In this document: piece after piece, positions 37,001 through 46,300 of the stretch
How the letters are laid out: each line of letters starts with the position of its first letter
Numbering within the stretch: position 1 is the first letter of the stretch
Assembly (NCBI RefSeq): GCF_963678975.1
Contig: NC_089275.1
Location: 22,877,977 to 22,941,976 of the forward strand
Direction of reading: 5' to 3'
Length of the DNA: 64,000 bases
Origin: Dysidea avara
Taxonomy: Eukaryota > Porifera > Demospongiae > Dictyoceratida > Dysideidae
The notes under the pieces: model-generated
Seen by the model: the letters and a program-made list of their open reading frames with translations, nothing else
Told to the model about the DNA's origin: nothing
The model's database searches: none
Translations under genes and position numbers: made by a program

Positions 37001-39637
37001 CGGCCTTCGGGCCGGCTGTGGGTACTTGCCTGATTTCCTGAAATTGGTATGGCAAAAACTGTGTGTCTGTGTGAATGCGTGTTTGTCCACATACAAGCAC
37101 ATGAGCAAAGAGGCTTTTAGCTACAAAAAACAAATATTCATTTAATAAATATAGGCTGCTTACATACTATATTAAAACTTAACTTTCTGTTTTCATCATG
37201 TTTACTTGAAGGGGATGTGGACGGTAACTGAAAAGTAAAACAGTTCAGTAGGGGCTAGCCTACATGCTGTAACAGGCTTGTAAGCTATCAGGAATGAGGT
37301 ATCTTTTCAAGTTGAAAGGGGGCATGTCCCTTTTGTACGCGAACGAAAATTAAGTACAGCCATATGCATGAGCCTTTGTGTAGAGAATTTGTGCATGAAA
37401 ACATGAAACAGTTAAGAAGATACTTTTGAGCGTAATTTGTGGTTTAAAGTGGTTTGCTCGAGTAACGCTTCCTTAGCGATGCATAGCAACAAACTGATAA
37501 ATTACGAAATATGTTTAATATTAATGCGGCGCATGTATTGCAGCTGTATTGTTACAAAACAAAGTTACAATAACTAATAGCATGTTATGTGCATTAATTT
37601 ATAAGGAGTTGATTTATTCAAGGGGTAGTATTTACAGGCTTTTAGAGGTAGCATAGCATCAACTTGTTTTGTCACATCAAGCATAAAGTGCAATTACCAG
37701 TATTAGCTATCTCACTAACCTCTGGCGCCATTTAACAATAGTTTCTGATGTTCAGTACTCTCCGGAGAAAGCTTGAGGCCCTTCCCTGACTCAGACAGAT
37801 CTGTAGCAGCACCCTCCACTCTGTCTATAGCTGGAGGCATCTCTTTCTTGAGAATTTCATCCTTGCTGCTCTGTAACATACTCTTACCAACCTAGTGAGC
37901 AATCAGTATCTTACACACAGTAGCATATAGTAGTGTACGTATACGTCTGTCCATCTGTGTGAGTGTGTGTATCTGTGTGTCTGTTCTGCATGCTTGCGTG
38001 TGTGTGTGCGTGTGTGTGTGCGTGTGTGTGTGTGCGTGTGTGTGTGTGCGTGTGTGTGTGTGTGTACTATCTACACACATGCATGCACAGCATACATTAA
38101 CACTATGTATATAGTAACCCCCAAATATGTTAGCTAATCTGTTACATACATACCAGTCATTAGGGTCCTACCATACTACAATATTCATGTGCTAAGCCAC
38201 AATCATGAATACTCTTAATATCACACAACCTCATACAACAGAAATGTCAAGCAGCAGTACCAGGATACCAGCAAATACAAAACTACTGGAGCAAATAATG
38301 CTTACATACTAGAAAGAAGAGATGACCATATATAGCAATGAAGCAGAGAGCAAGTTGTAGACTTGTTTTACAACACAATGGATTAGTAATTGACACATTA
38401 ATAGCACCAAAATTCAATCAGGATTGACAACATGTTATGGTCAGCTCTTTCAATATAATTACAGCTAGTAAACTATATACTAACTTGGACTAGATTCTGT
38501 ACTGCTAATCCAACGGCTTCAAGGAGTTGTGAGAGGTCCCCAGTCACTCTTCCACCTTGCGCCTCCTCATATAGGATCATTAGCTGACTGACCTGTAAAA
38601 AAATAGAAGTTAAGCACCCATGAACTCTTTCAAAAACATTGGTGCAGTAGAGGTGGGCACTTTGATAATCAGGACGCTTAATTGTCCTCTGAAATCCTAA
38701 TAAGGACACTTCATCATCATTTTCATAAACATATACACACAAATTTTCTTATATTTTAAATTAATTTCTACAAATTCTCCATGGAGCAAATGCTGGTTTC
38801 AATAAAAAAAATCTGAATATTTCCACACCATGTATAGCTATGTAGCATGCTACAAGCAATTAAATCAATCAAAATTCCATTAATCGTAACTGTAAATATT
38901 TCAAATAGCTAGAATTACATTCACTAATTGAAGGTCATTCATAGGGTAGTAATAATTGTCTGTAGTAGCAGCATTACCTCAATAATTAACCACAGCAAAA
39001 CTGGGCTGGCACAGTTAAGTAAACTAGTTATCCAATTAAAAAAGATGATCATTTTTGTTAGATTTATATATTTGTCTGAATTAGCAATTAGCTAGCAATT
39101 GTAAGCCTCTAATTTTAATAACCATGGAAATGAAAAAAATTACATAATTTTCGCACTTTTGCTAATTTATTGCAAAACAAGCCTTGTAACTGAAAACAAT
39201 ACAATTCCCCTGTAGCTAGAGCTGTTTAATGCCTTACTATGCGCCAATACCAAAACACGCGCAAAAACTGTAGATCTCGCGCAATCTACGTCGCCGATCA
39301 TCATCTGCAAACGCGCACGCCACCTAATTTCACAAGTAAATATCTAAACAATTCTTATCTTGGAGTGAACGGCGAATTAGAGCATGTACGTGGTGGAGAA
39401 ACGTTTTATAAGCCTGAATTTATTGACTACCGGGAAGAAAATGCCTTACATCTGTATATTTCAGATAATAGTTTGCTTGCATCGTGGCTACTGCCCCAGC
39501 ACACGAGTGCAGAACACCAGATCTTACTCGGGCGAGCAGAGAAATCTGCACAATACTAACTGGACCGTGAACACACTTACCTGTTGTGCGACGGGGTCCA
39601 GAATCGTCTCAATCGTTTTAGTATTAAATTTCGGCAT
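16023..39637 (-). CDS. VCL: Vinculin (22 exons, short form with one central repeat)
   Basis: Vinculin links talin and cadherin-catenin complexes to actin at adhesions. Coding exons, 5' to 3' on the minus strand: 39637-39581, 38592-38485, 37891-37720, 36830-36617, 36134-35914, 35586-35500, 23385-23228, 22727-22635, 22580-22511, 22380-22229, 22100-22035, 21938-21827, 21720-21662, 21455-21320, 20788-20697, 20179-20095, 18860-18754, 17801-17686, 17517-17385, 17328-17238, 16336-16263, 16109-16023. All have AG/GT borders, every phase matches, and the sum is 2490 nt (829 residues). The start MPKFNTKTIETILDPVAQQ, the head segment SEVRKIIKSCRGVQEYL, the proline linker (about 600-663) and tail segments TDKRMKT, TIGTQLKIIASVKAT and GLKWVKTY are diagnostic. 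Only one of the three central repeats of vertebrate vinculin is present (about residues 275-385). Start chosen by homology. Alpha-catenin is excluded by the N- and C-termini. Confidence 0.93.
16197..16262. repeat. (CA)n / ACGC microsatellite
   Basis: An ACAC/ACGC run immediately behind the donor site of vinculin exon 21, inside the last intron. Confidence 0.85.
16511..16978. mobile_element. TIR element with GGCGGATCCAGGA ends
   Basis: The left end CAATGGCGGATCCAGGATGG and the reverse complement of the right end, CAGGGGCGGATCCAGGACC, form terminal inverted repeats. Ends of this style occur in non-autonomous hAT-like elements of many animals. I could not find a clean target duplication. It lies in the vinculin intron between exons 20 and 21 and encodes no protein. 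Confidence 0.55.
19500..19900. repeat. Dispersed repeat with terminal hairpin (copy 1)
   Basis: This segment is diverged from, but collinear with, 51945-52640 (shared blocks ACAGCGAAGC/ATAACGAAGC, GATATCYGTAGGA, CAACGTTACTT and AACCCATAATTGAA). Its right end is the hairpin at 19802-19897. It lies in a vinculin intron and is non-coding. Confidence 0.6.
19802..19897. repeat. Near-perfect hairpin around a CCTTCGGGC loop
   Basis: The arm starting TAACATGGGCACTCGTGATT is repeated in reverse complement after a short loop containing CCTTCGGGC, giving a stem of roughly 35-38 bp with few mismatches. Diverged relatives occur at about 52530-52640 and, as a small hairpin, at about 36990-37030. Confidence 0.75.
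21508..21623. mobile_element. Small pogo/Tigger-like MITE
   Basis: The left end CAGTGGAAACTCAGTTATC and the right end (AGTGGAACCTTCACTAACTG as reverse complement) resemble pogo/Tigger termini, with TA at the borders. The element fills more than half of the 206-bp vinculin intron 13 (21456-21661). Confidence 0.5.
22921..23109. mobile_element. Foldback MITE (long hairpin)
   Basis: Two nested inverted segments are visible: an outer GACAATGTAGTACCATGA / TCATGGTACTATGTTGTC pair, and an inner pair at 22940-23058 of about 50 bp starting TATGTAATGTCCAATTGCTG. Nearly the whole element folds on itself around GGAGATGAAAT. It lies in vinculin intron 7, encodes nothing, and the target duplication is unclear. 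Confidence 0.65.
23440..23962. mobile_element. hAT-type MITE with perfect 8-bp target duplication
   Basis: It begins CAGTGTTGGGAGTAACGCG and ends with the inverse of CAGTGTTGGGCAAGTTATTT. GAGGTACC is duplicated exactly at 23432-23439 and 23963-23970. An 8-bp duplication with CAG-type termini is typical of hAT elements. The interior is dominated by GTAATATTACTT/GTAACGCGTTAC motifs and has no transposase. It sits near the 3' end of vinculin intron 6. Confidence 0.8.
24336..24945. mobile_element. MITE with TGTGACYGTCTCAGC ends
   Basis: Inverted ends TGTGACTGTCTCAGCGAAA and TGTGACCGTCTCAGCAAAA. Interior blocks (ATCTTTGTTTCGT, GAAACTTCAGTGATCCATTC) match the element at 34303-35445, so the two belong to one family with diverged ends. 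Non-coding, in vinculin intron 6. Confidence 0.6.
26560..27212 (+). repeat. Two partial copies of the GGAGGCTTAGTCAGGC repeat family
   Basis: Segments at about 26575-26712 and 26985-27212 share AACCACAATTGAATATTACTGG, then TTTGAAACCTCTATATTACTGGAGG and CAGATGCAGTCCTCCATTTT with the larger copies at about 28885, 30622 and 33893; a more diverged copy lies at about 24110-24262. Function and element class are unknown. Confidence 0.65.
28508..29104 (+). repeat. 600-bp repeat unit, copy without insertion
   Basis: This is collinear with 29650-30848: shared blocks are CTTCTCCAAGTTTCCCAGTG, GTGGGTTTAAGGATTAACAT, TATTCCTGTGAGGCAAGTAG and GCAGTCCTCCATTTTG. It represents the empty site of the element at 29942-30581. 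A shorter third copy is at 33890-34119. In vinculin intron 6. Confidence 0.75.
29650..30848 (+). repeat. 600-bp repeat unit interrupted by a 640-bp element
   Basis: Second copy of the unit at 28508-29104, split after CCTTCAGAATTATA by the TIR element at 29942-30581. The repeat resumes at GAATATCAAACTGTG. Confidence 0.75.
29942..30581. mobile_element. TIR element with AGGCATGTCCACACGA ends
   Basis: Terminal inverted repeats of 16 bp (AGGCATGTCCACACGA). The TGTCCACACG core occurs again about 70 bp inside each end in matching orientation, and both ends are rich in GAATTCGAATT/AATTCGAAT. The exact target duplication is not resolved. The interior is GC-richer than its surroundings and has no recognisable transposase. 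It is nested in the repeat copy at 29650-30848. Confidence 0.7.
32346..33066. mobile_element. Element bounded by inverted arrays of a 21-bp repeat
   Basis: The ends are inverted: left TACAGGTTTTTGCAATTG, right CAATTGCAAAAACCTGTA. Each is followed inward by nine units of a 21-bp repeat built on GCAATTGAATTCGTC (about 32355-32540, and in reverse complement about 32872-33056), enclosing about 330 bp of unique sequence. CAGG...CCTG with TA on both sides fits a Tc1/mariner-type TA insertion. No transposase is present. Open frames across the arrays (NSIAKPT- or FAIEFVP-type heptads) exist only because 21 is divisible by three. In vinculin intron 6. Confidence 0.75.
33890..34119 (+). repeat. Third copy of the GGAGGCTTAGTCAGGC repeat
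   Basis: Closely matches about 28880-29104 and 30620-30848 from GCTACACAAACTGGTTAACA to GCAGTCCTCCATTTTT. The 5' half of the 600-bp unit is missing here. Confidence 0.75.
34303..35445. mobile_element. TIR element with ATGTGACCGGATCTGC ends, host to a hAT MITE
   Basis: The left end ATGTGACCGGATCTGCAAGA and the reverse complement of the right end, ATGTGACCGGATCTGCCAGA, are inverted repeats that continue as TGTTAGTGCA about 40 bp inside. It shares interior blocks with the element at 24336-24945. The hAT-type MITE at 34793-35296 is inserted in it. No transposase. Confidence 0.7.
34793..35296. mobile_element. hAT-type MITE, second copy, inverted
   Basis: It starts CAGTGTTGGACAGTTACTTT and ends GTTACTCCCAGCACTG. 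The flanking 8-mers TTTGTAGT and TTTGTAGC match at 7 of 8. The interior (GTCACGTGTGAAACTACCACCT region, AGGCCTCGTTACTTTGTAG) is the reverse complement of the 23440-23962 copy. It is nested in the element at 34303-35445. Confidence 0.78.
37958..38065 (+). repeat. (TG)n/(CGTG)n microsatellite
   Basis: An extended GTGTGTGTGCGTG run in vinculin intron 2, just upstream on the minus strand of exon 3. Its length is likely variable. Confidence 0.9.
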
Positions 39638-40357
39638 CTTTGCAGGATCAACAGCGTAACTTATCAATCCAGAAAAGTCGAAACCAATGAATAAACTACT
39701 CTAGTAGACTGCACTAGCCTTGTCAAGATTGGCGTTGTTGTACAAACGGAACCACAAAAATTTAACAATTTTATTATTTTCGAGCGGAAACCGGTTGACG
39801 ATGCAGGAAACCAGTTTGTGGTTGATGGCGTTTACAGTTTAGCCGAACTCTGGAAAATATTGTGAGTGAGTATAGGGGTCTTTATTTGGTACTGTAATGG
39901 CCGAAATATTGACGGCGCTCTTCTTCTACACTTGAAAAAGTACGAAAAATCCTGGTCAAGTAACAGGCCGCGTGCTTGCGCGGTTTTTCACCAAAATATA
40001 AGAAAACTAAATCTGTGTTTGTGCGTATTGATTAAAGACAACTTATTAAGATTTGATTAAGGATATTATCTTTGTTAAAGGCTTTTCAAATATCGAGTGT
40101 TTAAAAAAAGATAACGTGGCTGTTCGCTCACGCGAAACTGTTTTTTGTCGTACAGTAAGTGGATGTTTTCAATAAAGGGGTGTACTTTATAGCCAAGTAC
40201 TTCTACTGTTTATTAGAAGGTATACAACCGAAAACTTTTGTGTAGTTTTCATGTTTGTTGCTGTGTAGATGTAAAAAAAAACACTGAATGATCTTGTAAA
40301 ATGTAATCATTTCATATTGTGCTAGGACCATAAAGTGTGCAGGATTGTTCTGGGGTG
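39638..40357. promoter_or_regulatory. Putative divergent promoter of vinculin and the BCL9-like gene
   Basis: Only 720 bp separate the vinculin start codon (minus) from the start codon of the giant plus-strand gene. An inverted CCAAT box (ATTGG) lies at about 39728-39732 within a GC-richer patch; I see no convincing TATA box. A shared bidirectional promoter is inference from geometry. Transcription starts and 5' UTRs are unknown. Confidence 0.45.
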
Positions 40358-43300
40358 ATGGAAAGTGCCCCAGAGCAAGCTGGCAGTACAGACGAAGTTG
40401 ATGGTGGACTCATCAGTAAATTCACTGCAGGTATGCCAAAACTATTCACGTTGTGAACCCTTACAAGCACATGCCTTTTAAGGTACCTCCAAAGTGCCCA
40501 CTAACACTGATGGAGATGCCAGCACCACAACAAGCTGTGTAATGGAAGCCAGCCAAGACACCAATGATGTGAATAACAATGAAGAGTCTATCAATGAAGA
40601 TGTGGTATTTTCAAACAACAGGTGTGGAGAGAGATCAAGTGGTTCCCATGAACAAGAGCCAGATGTGGCTGATGAGACTGTTTCAGCTGTGGAGGAGGAG
40701 AGTCACAGTTCCTTTGAAGCTGAGGTTGTTAAAGAGACTTCAAACACTAGTGAACAAGAGGGAAGTAGTGATAAGAGTGATGAGTGTATGGAAGTTTCAG
40801 AATTGTCACCAGCTAAATCTTCTACTGCTGAGGGTCCCCAAGTAGGACAAGTTTCTACTACAACAGAATCCCCTTCAAACTTGCCTGTGGTTTCTATGGA
40901 GGACCAAGGAAGCTCAACAGAACAGCATGATGTTGTTTCTCCTTCATCAGACACTGCTGTTCATGACTACTCTACGAACAGTGAGGATCTTACAGCACCT
41001 ACAACCACCACAGACCCTAGTGAAACTACTTCCCCTCATGAAATCAATGAAAAAACTGATACAGATTATGTAACTCTAAATAATGCCCACCATGCAGTTA
41101 GCAGTTGCGAGTCTACAATACTGCCCCATGTTTCCAGCAATGTTTTGCCATCAACACAATCACACAGTTTAGATGAACTACCATCCTCTAGTACTAGTGA
41201 GGATTATTCTACTAAACCTTTAGAGTCATCTCACGATGTTGTATGTCATACTGAACAAACAATGAGAAATGATACAGACATTACTACAACTAACGAACAG
41301 TTTGTAAATGAATCAACGATGGCTGTGGAGGAAGACTCTTTTGTTGGCAGTGATACCAGTGGAGCATCTATTGAAGTTCATGCTAGTAAATCACTGATTG
41401 TCAGCTCTGTATCTGATGTACCTTCAGACGATGCCATGCCATCGCCAAGTGCATTATCCAAGGATGGCGAGCATAGTAGTATTGCCAGTGACATGGACGG
41501 AGAACAGCCAGATTTAAAAACTACTCAAGACGATAGAGTAACTAACACAGCTGATAGTATGCTGAATGAAGCATTACCAAGATCTGTGCATACATCATCA
41601 CCAAACAATGTTGCCACAACAGTGGATAGTACTACTGGCTCAATAAACCATCAAACAGAACTTAAGGATGTGTGTAACTCTAGAGTTCAAAACAAGGCGG
41701 ATTCCCCAGGCTTTGAAGAGGAAGTGACAGAATCTGTTTCTGCTACTAAATTACAACAACATTTTGACGACGAAGAAGACATAGTTGAATCTTCATCAGA
41801 AGAGGCCAGTGCAGTAAAATCGCCTGAAGATGAAATGTTTCCCGAAGACCAACAAATGCCTACAAGTATTCAATTGCATGAAGACTCTTCTGTACTAAAA
41901 CAATCATCCAATAATAATATAGCTGCAGGGTCTTCTTGTAGTGAATCATGTGAGCCAGCCGATGGGGAAACTCCCATGGAGAGTGAGAGTACCACATCAG
42001 AACTGCAGTGTGAGGAATTGCAAAATGCATCTGTGGGTTTATCTTATGAACAGATGAGTGACATAGAAACTACAGTGCAGCCTGAATCAATGGATGTGAC
42101 ATCACCAAGTCAAACTGAAGTGTCCCATAAACCAGAACCTATGGAAGAGTCAGTGAGTTTATCACATCCAGATGATGATGATGATGCTACTGTAGCTAGC
42201 TCTCATGAGAACGTCACTACTAGCCCTAAATCATCAGCAGATAAGACTATGCCTGAATTACCGGACACTACTGGTACTGTACAAGTGAGTAGACAAGATG
42301 ATCCTAGTGGTGATGATGTTGTAACTTCTCCCACTGATGTATCAAGCCCTGTTGTGTCTACAAAGAACAATGATGCTGATGTTAACACTGAGACTGGTGA
42401 GGTACATGAACTACCAAAGTTAGGCTTAGTTGATTACCCTGGATCACCAGATGAATCTGAGAAAGGTGATGATACCAATAATGATGTTAGTGAGACTGTA
42501 CAAGACTTGTTACCTGCCCCACATTCACCAGCTGTCTCTACTGCAAGTACTCCATCTTCTGCATCACTTAGTTCCCTGGATGAGTTACCAGATGAGACTG
42601 CTGCTGCTGGTGATATTGTATTAGAAGAACATGTGGTGGACACATTACCTGAGGAGGGTCTACCTGATCAAGTTAATAAGGAGCCACTAGTTGAATCACA
42701 TCAAACAAGAAGTACGTCACTGGAGCCGCAAGTAAGATCACCTAAGCCACAATTGAGATCACCCGAGCCACAAGTGAGATCATCTGAGCAGCAAGTAAGA
42801 TCACCTGAGCAGCAAGTAAAATCACCTGAGCCACAAGTAAGATCACCTGAGCCACAAGTAAGATCACCTGAGCCGCAAGTAAAATCACCTGAGCTGCAAG
42901 TAAAATCACCCGAGCCACAAATAAAATCACCCGAGCCACAAATAAAGTCACCTGAGCCGCAAGTAATATCACCTGAACCGCAAGTAAGATCACCTGAGCC
43001 GCAAGTAAGATCGCCTGAGCTGCGAGTAAGATCACCTGAGCCGCGAGTAAGATCACCTGAGCCGCAAGTTAGATCACCTGAGCCACAAGTAATATCACCT
43101 GAGCCTAGACCATCTGAGTCACAAACCAAATTGTCAGAGCAAGTTGTATCACCTGTAGTGGAGATGGAGTCCTCTGACCTCCAGGTTGGATCACCTCAAA
43201 CACCCTGTGAACCTGAACCACAAACTGAATTAGCTGAACAACTGTCAGAACCAACAGAACAACCACCTGAAGTAAAAATGAAGGATGAGGATGATGTTAC

Positions 43301-46300
43301 AATGAAGTGTAGTAGTGATACTATTGAAGAAAGTACATCCGATATCACACCTCTAGATACTGTAGTACAAGGGTCAACAATGAGTGGTGACATGCAGTGT
43401 AACATCACTACTAAAGTGCCAGACTCATCAACAGCAGCAGCGCAGGGTGAGGATGATGATCAACTAACAGATTCTGATGATGAACTGTCTTCAATGGAGG
43501 GGATAGAACCGTTTGAGCGAATAGAAAGAGACTCCATGTCAGCAGAACCTACGACTACAACAGGTGAAGCTAGTATGGATACTACCAAGGAGGAGGAAGT
43601 TATTGGTGAATTGGAAAATGACGCAGCAGCTAAAAGTGTATCAGATGATGTTACTATTGCAGAGCAACCAGAACATGAAGCTTCTGAGCAGATGGATGCC
43701 TCAGTGTCATCACTGCCACTAGAAGATAGCCACTTTCAACCTGTGAATGACTCAGAAGTGTCCCAAAGTGTAGTAGTCCAGAAGTCACCTGACAGAGGAA
43801 TTAATGGTGCTGTGTCTTCACAAGTTGTTGACAGTGTCAAAACAAGTGATCATCTATTATCTCAGGACCTTCCTGAGTCAACACACCAGTTGGAGTCTGA
43901 TGAAAAGTCACCTGAAGCTGTACCACACAATCAACAGGCTGGGCTTCATAATCAAGAAATTGAATCTAAATATCAAGAGGCTGAATCTCTTGATCAAGAG
44001 ACCGCATCTCATGATCAAGAGGCTGAGTTCAGTGATCAAATAGTTGAGTCTGAAGAAGCTGAAGCGCATCATCAAGAAACTAGATTTGTTGATCAAGAGG
44101 CCGATCAAGTAGCCAAATCTGATAATCATGAGGTTGAGTTGGGTGATCAAAAAGTTGAAGCTACATCACACAATCAAGCAGCTATATCTCTTGATCAAGA
44201 GACGCAATGTCTCAATCAAGATGCTGAATCTTATGATCAAAAAGCTAGATTTGAAAATCTAGAGGCTGGATCTCTAAATCAAGAGGATGAACCTTGCAAT
44301 CAGGAGGCTGAATCTCATGATCTTACGGCTGAATCTCATGGTCAAGGGGCTGAATGTCTTGATCAAGGTGTTGCATCTCACAATCCAGAAGCTAGATTTG
44401 AAGATCAAGAGGTTCAATCTCGAAATGCTGAATCTCTAAATCAAGAGGCTGGATCTCAAGATCAAAAAGCTGAATCTAACTATCAAAAGTCTGAAACAGA
44501 GGATTTAGTGACTGAGTCTTTTAATCAAAATGCTAAAACACATGATCAAGAAGCTGAATCTTATGATCGTGAGGCTGAATGTCTCCATCAAGATGTTGAA
44601 TCTCACAATCAAGAGGCTAGATTTGATGATCAAGAGGTTCAATCTCGAAATGCTGAACCTCTAAATCAAGAGGCTGGATCTCAAGATCAAGAAGCTGAGT
44701 CTAACTATCAAAAGTCTGAAACAGAGGATTTAGTGACTGAGTATTTTAATCAAAATGCTAAAACACATGATCAAGAAGATGAATCTTATGATCGTGAGGC
44801 TGAATGTCTCCATCAAGATGTTGAATCTTACAATCAAGAGGCTAGATTTTATAATCAAGAGGCTGACTCACATGATCTAGAGGCTGTATCTTGTGATCAA
44901 GGAGGTGATTTACCGCTTATTTCTGAAATGGAGACAGAACAAGGGGTAGAAGAACTACAAAAGGACACTAGTAAGATGAGCTTGTCTGAGGACACCAATA
45001 CTGCAGCTGATGAAATGAACAGAGATTTACCAGAGGCAAGTGATGTGACATTTGACCCTGAAATGGAAACACACAATCAAGAAGTGGATCCAATTGCAGT
45101 TGATAATGTAACAAGCTGTGACATGCAGCCACAAGATGCTATAACAACATCACCTGGTGTTGTAACTGAGTCAAGCGGCACCAGTCTGTTAACAGCTGAA
45201 GCACAAACTGAATCATTGGAGCCTGTAGAATCAACCACAACAAGTGGCAACTTGCCACATTCAGAAACAGAAGATAATATGACTAATGAAGCTGTCCCTT
45301 TAATGGTTGACATAGCACCAGAAGTGAGCCATGAAAGGGATGCTGAAGAAACTAGTCCCAAAGAAGAGGAGTCACTAAATGAAGTGAGCATGGATGACAA
45401 TGAAGCAATGGAAGATACAGAGCCACAGGAAACTGTTAGTGAAAGTTTTAAGTGTGATGATGATAATGAACAAACATGTAATGAGGCAGCCAGTACATCA
45501 GAGCATACAGTTGAACAACCAGTTGTTGATAATGTTGGTAGGCGTTCATCATCACCAGCTGAAGTATCCTGTGCGGAGATTACTGATAATTTGGAGCATA
45601 GAGAATCCAGTTTACAACCTGAAGAATCCAATTTTGAGCCTGTAGAATCCAGTTTACAGCCTGAAGAATCCAATTTTGAGCCTGTAGAATCCAGTTTACA
45701 GCCTGAAGAATCCAGTTTTGAACCTGTAGAATCCAGTTTACAACCTGAAGAATCCAGTATTGAACCTGTAGAATCCAGTTTACAACCTGAAGAATCCAAT
45801 TTTGAGCCTTTAGAATCCAGTTTACAGCCTGAAGAATCCAGTTTTGAACCTGTAGAATCCAGTTTACAACCTGAAGAATCCAGTATTGAACCTGTAGAAT
45901 CCAGTTTACAACCTGAAGAATCTGGTTTGAACAGTGTAGAATCTGGACTGGGGCCTGCAGAATCTAGTAACAAGCCTGCGGAATCTGGTCTAGAGCCTGG
46001 GGAATCCAGTATGGAACCTAATCTGGAACAAGGAGAATCTGAATTAGAGCAGGTGGAATCCAAGTTTAAGGAGCCAGTAGATTCTAGTTTGAGTGATGAA
46101 GAAATCCAAGATGACCAAGTCAGTGAGAAACCAGCAGACAGTGTTAATCCAGAAATTATCAATGACAGTGATGTCCTGCTTGATTCTCACCCTTCAAATG
46201 CTAATGTCACCTCTCCTCCCACTGAAGACAATGTTCCTATGGAGATCATTCAAGACGATAATATTTCTAGTAACACAGGTGAAGCAGTGGAGCCTTCAGG

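Noticed and set aside
39239..39559. 106-codon plus-strand frame inside vinculin intron 1
   Set aside because: No recognisable domain, no splice or promoter context, and it is antisense to the intron beside the likely promoter. It cannot be excluded as an unknown small gene.
16023..39637. Alpha-catenin as alternative identity
   Set aside because: The product is short like alpha-catenin, but the N-terminal MPKFNTKTIETILDPVAQQ, the proline-rich linker and the C-terminal tail are vinculin-specific.
42701..43129. 142-codon minus-strand frame with CGSGDLT repeats
   Set aside because: Antisense shadow of the SPEPQVR array.
45077..46162. 361-codon open frame on the minus strand
   Set aside because: It is the mirror of the ESSLQPE/ESNFEPV coding array. 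A repeat period divisible by three keeps several frames open, and its Leu/Ser/Lys heptads resemble no protein.
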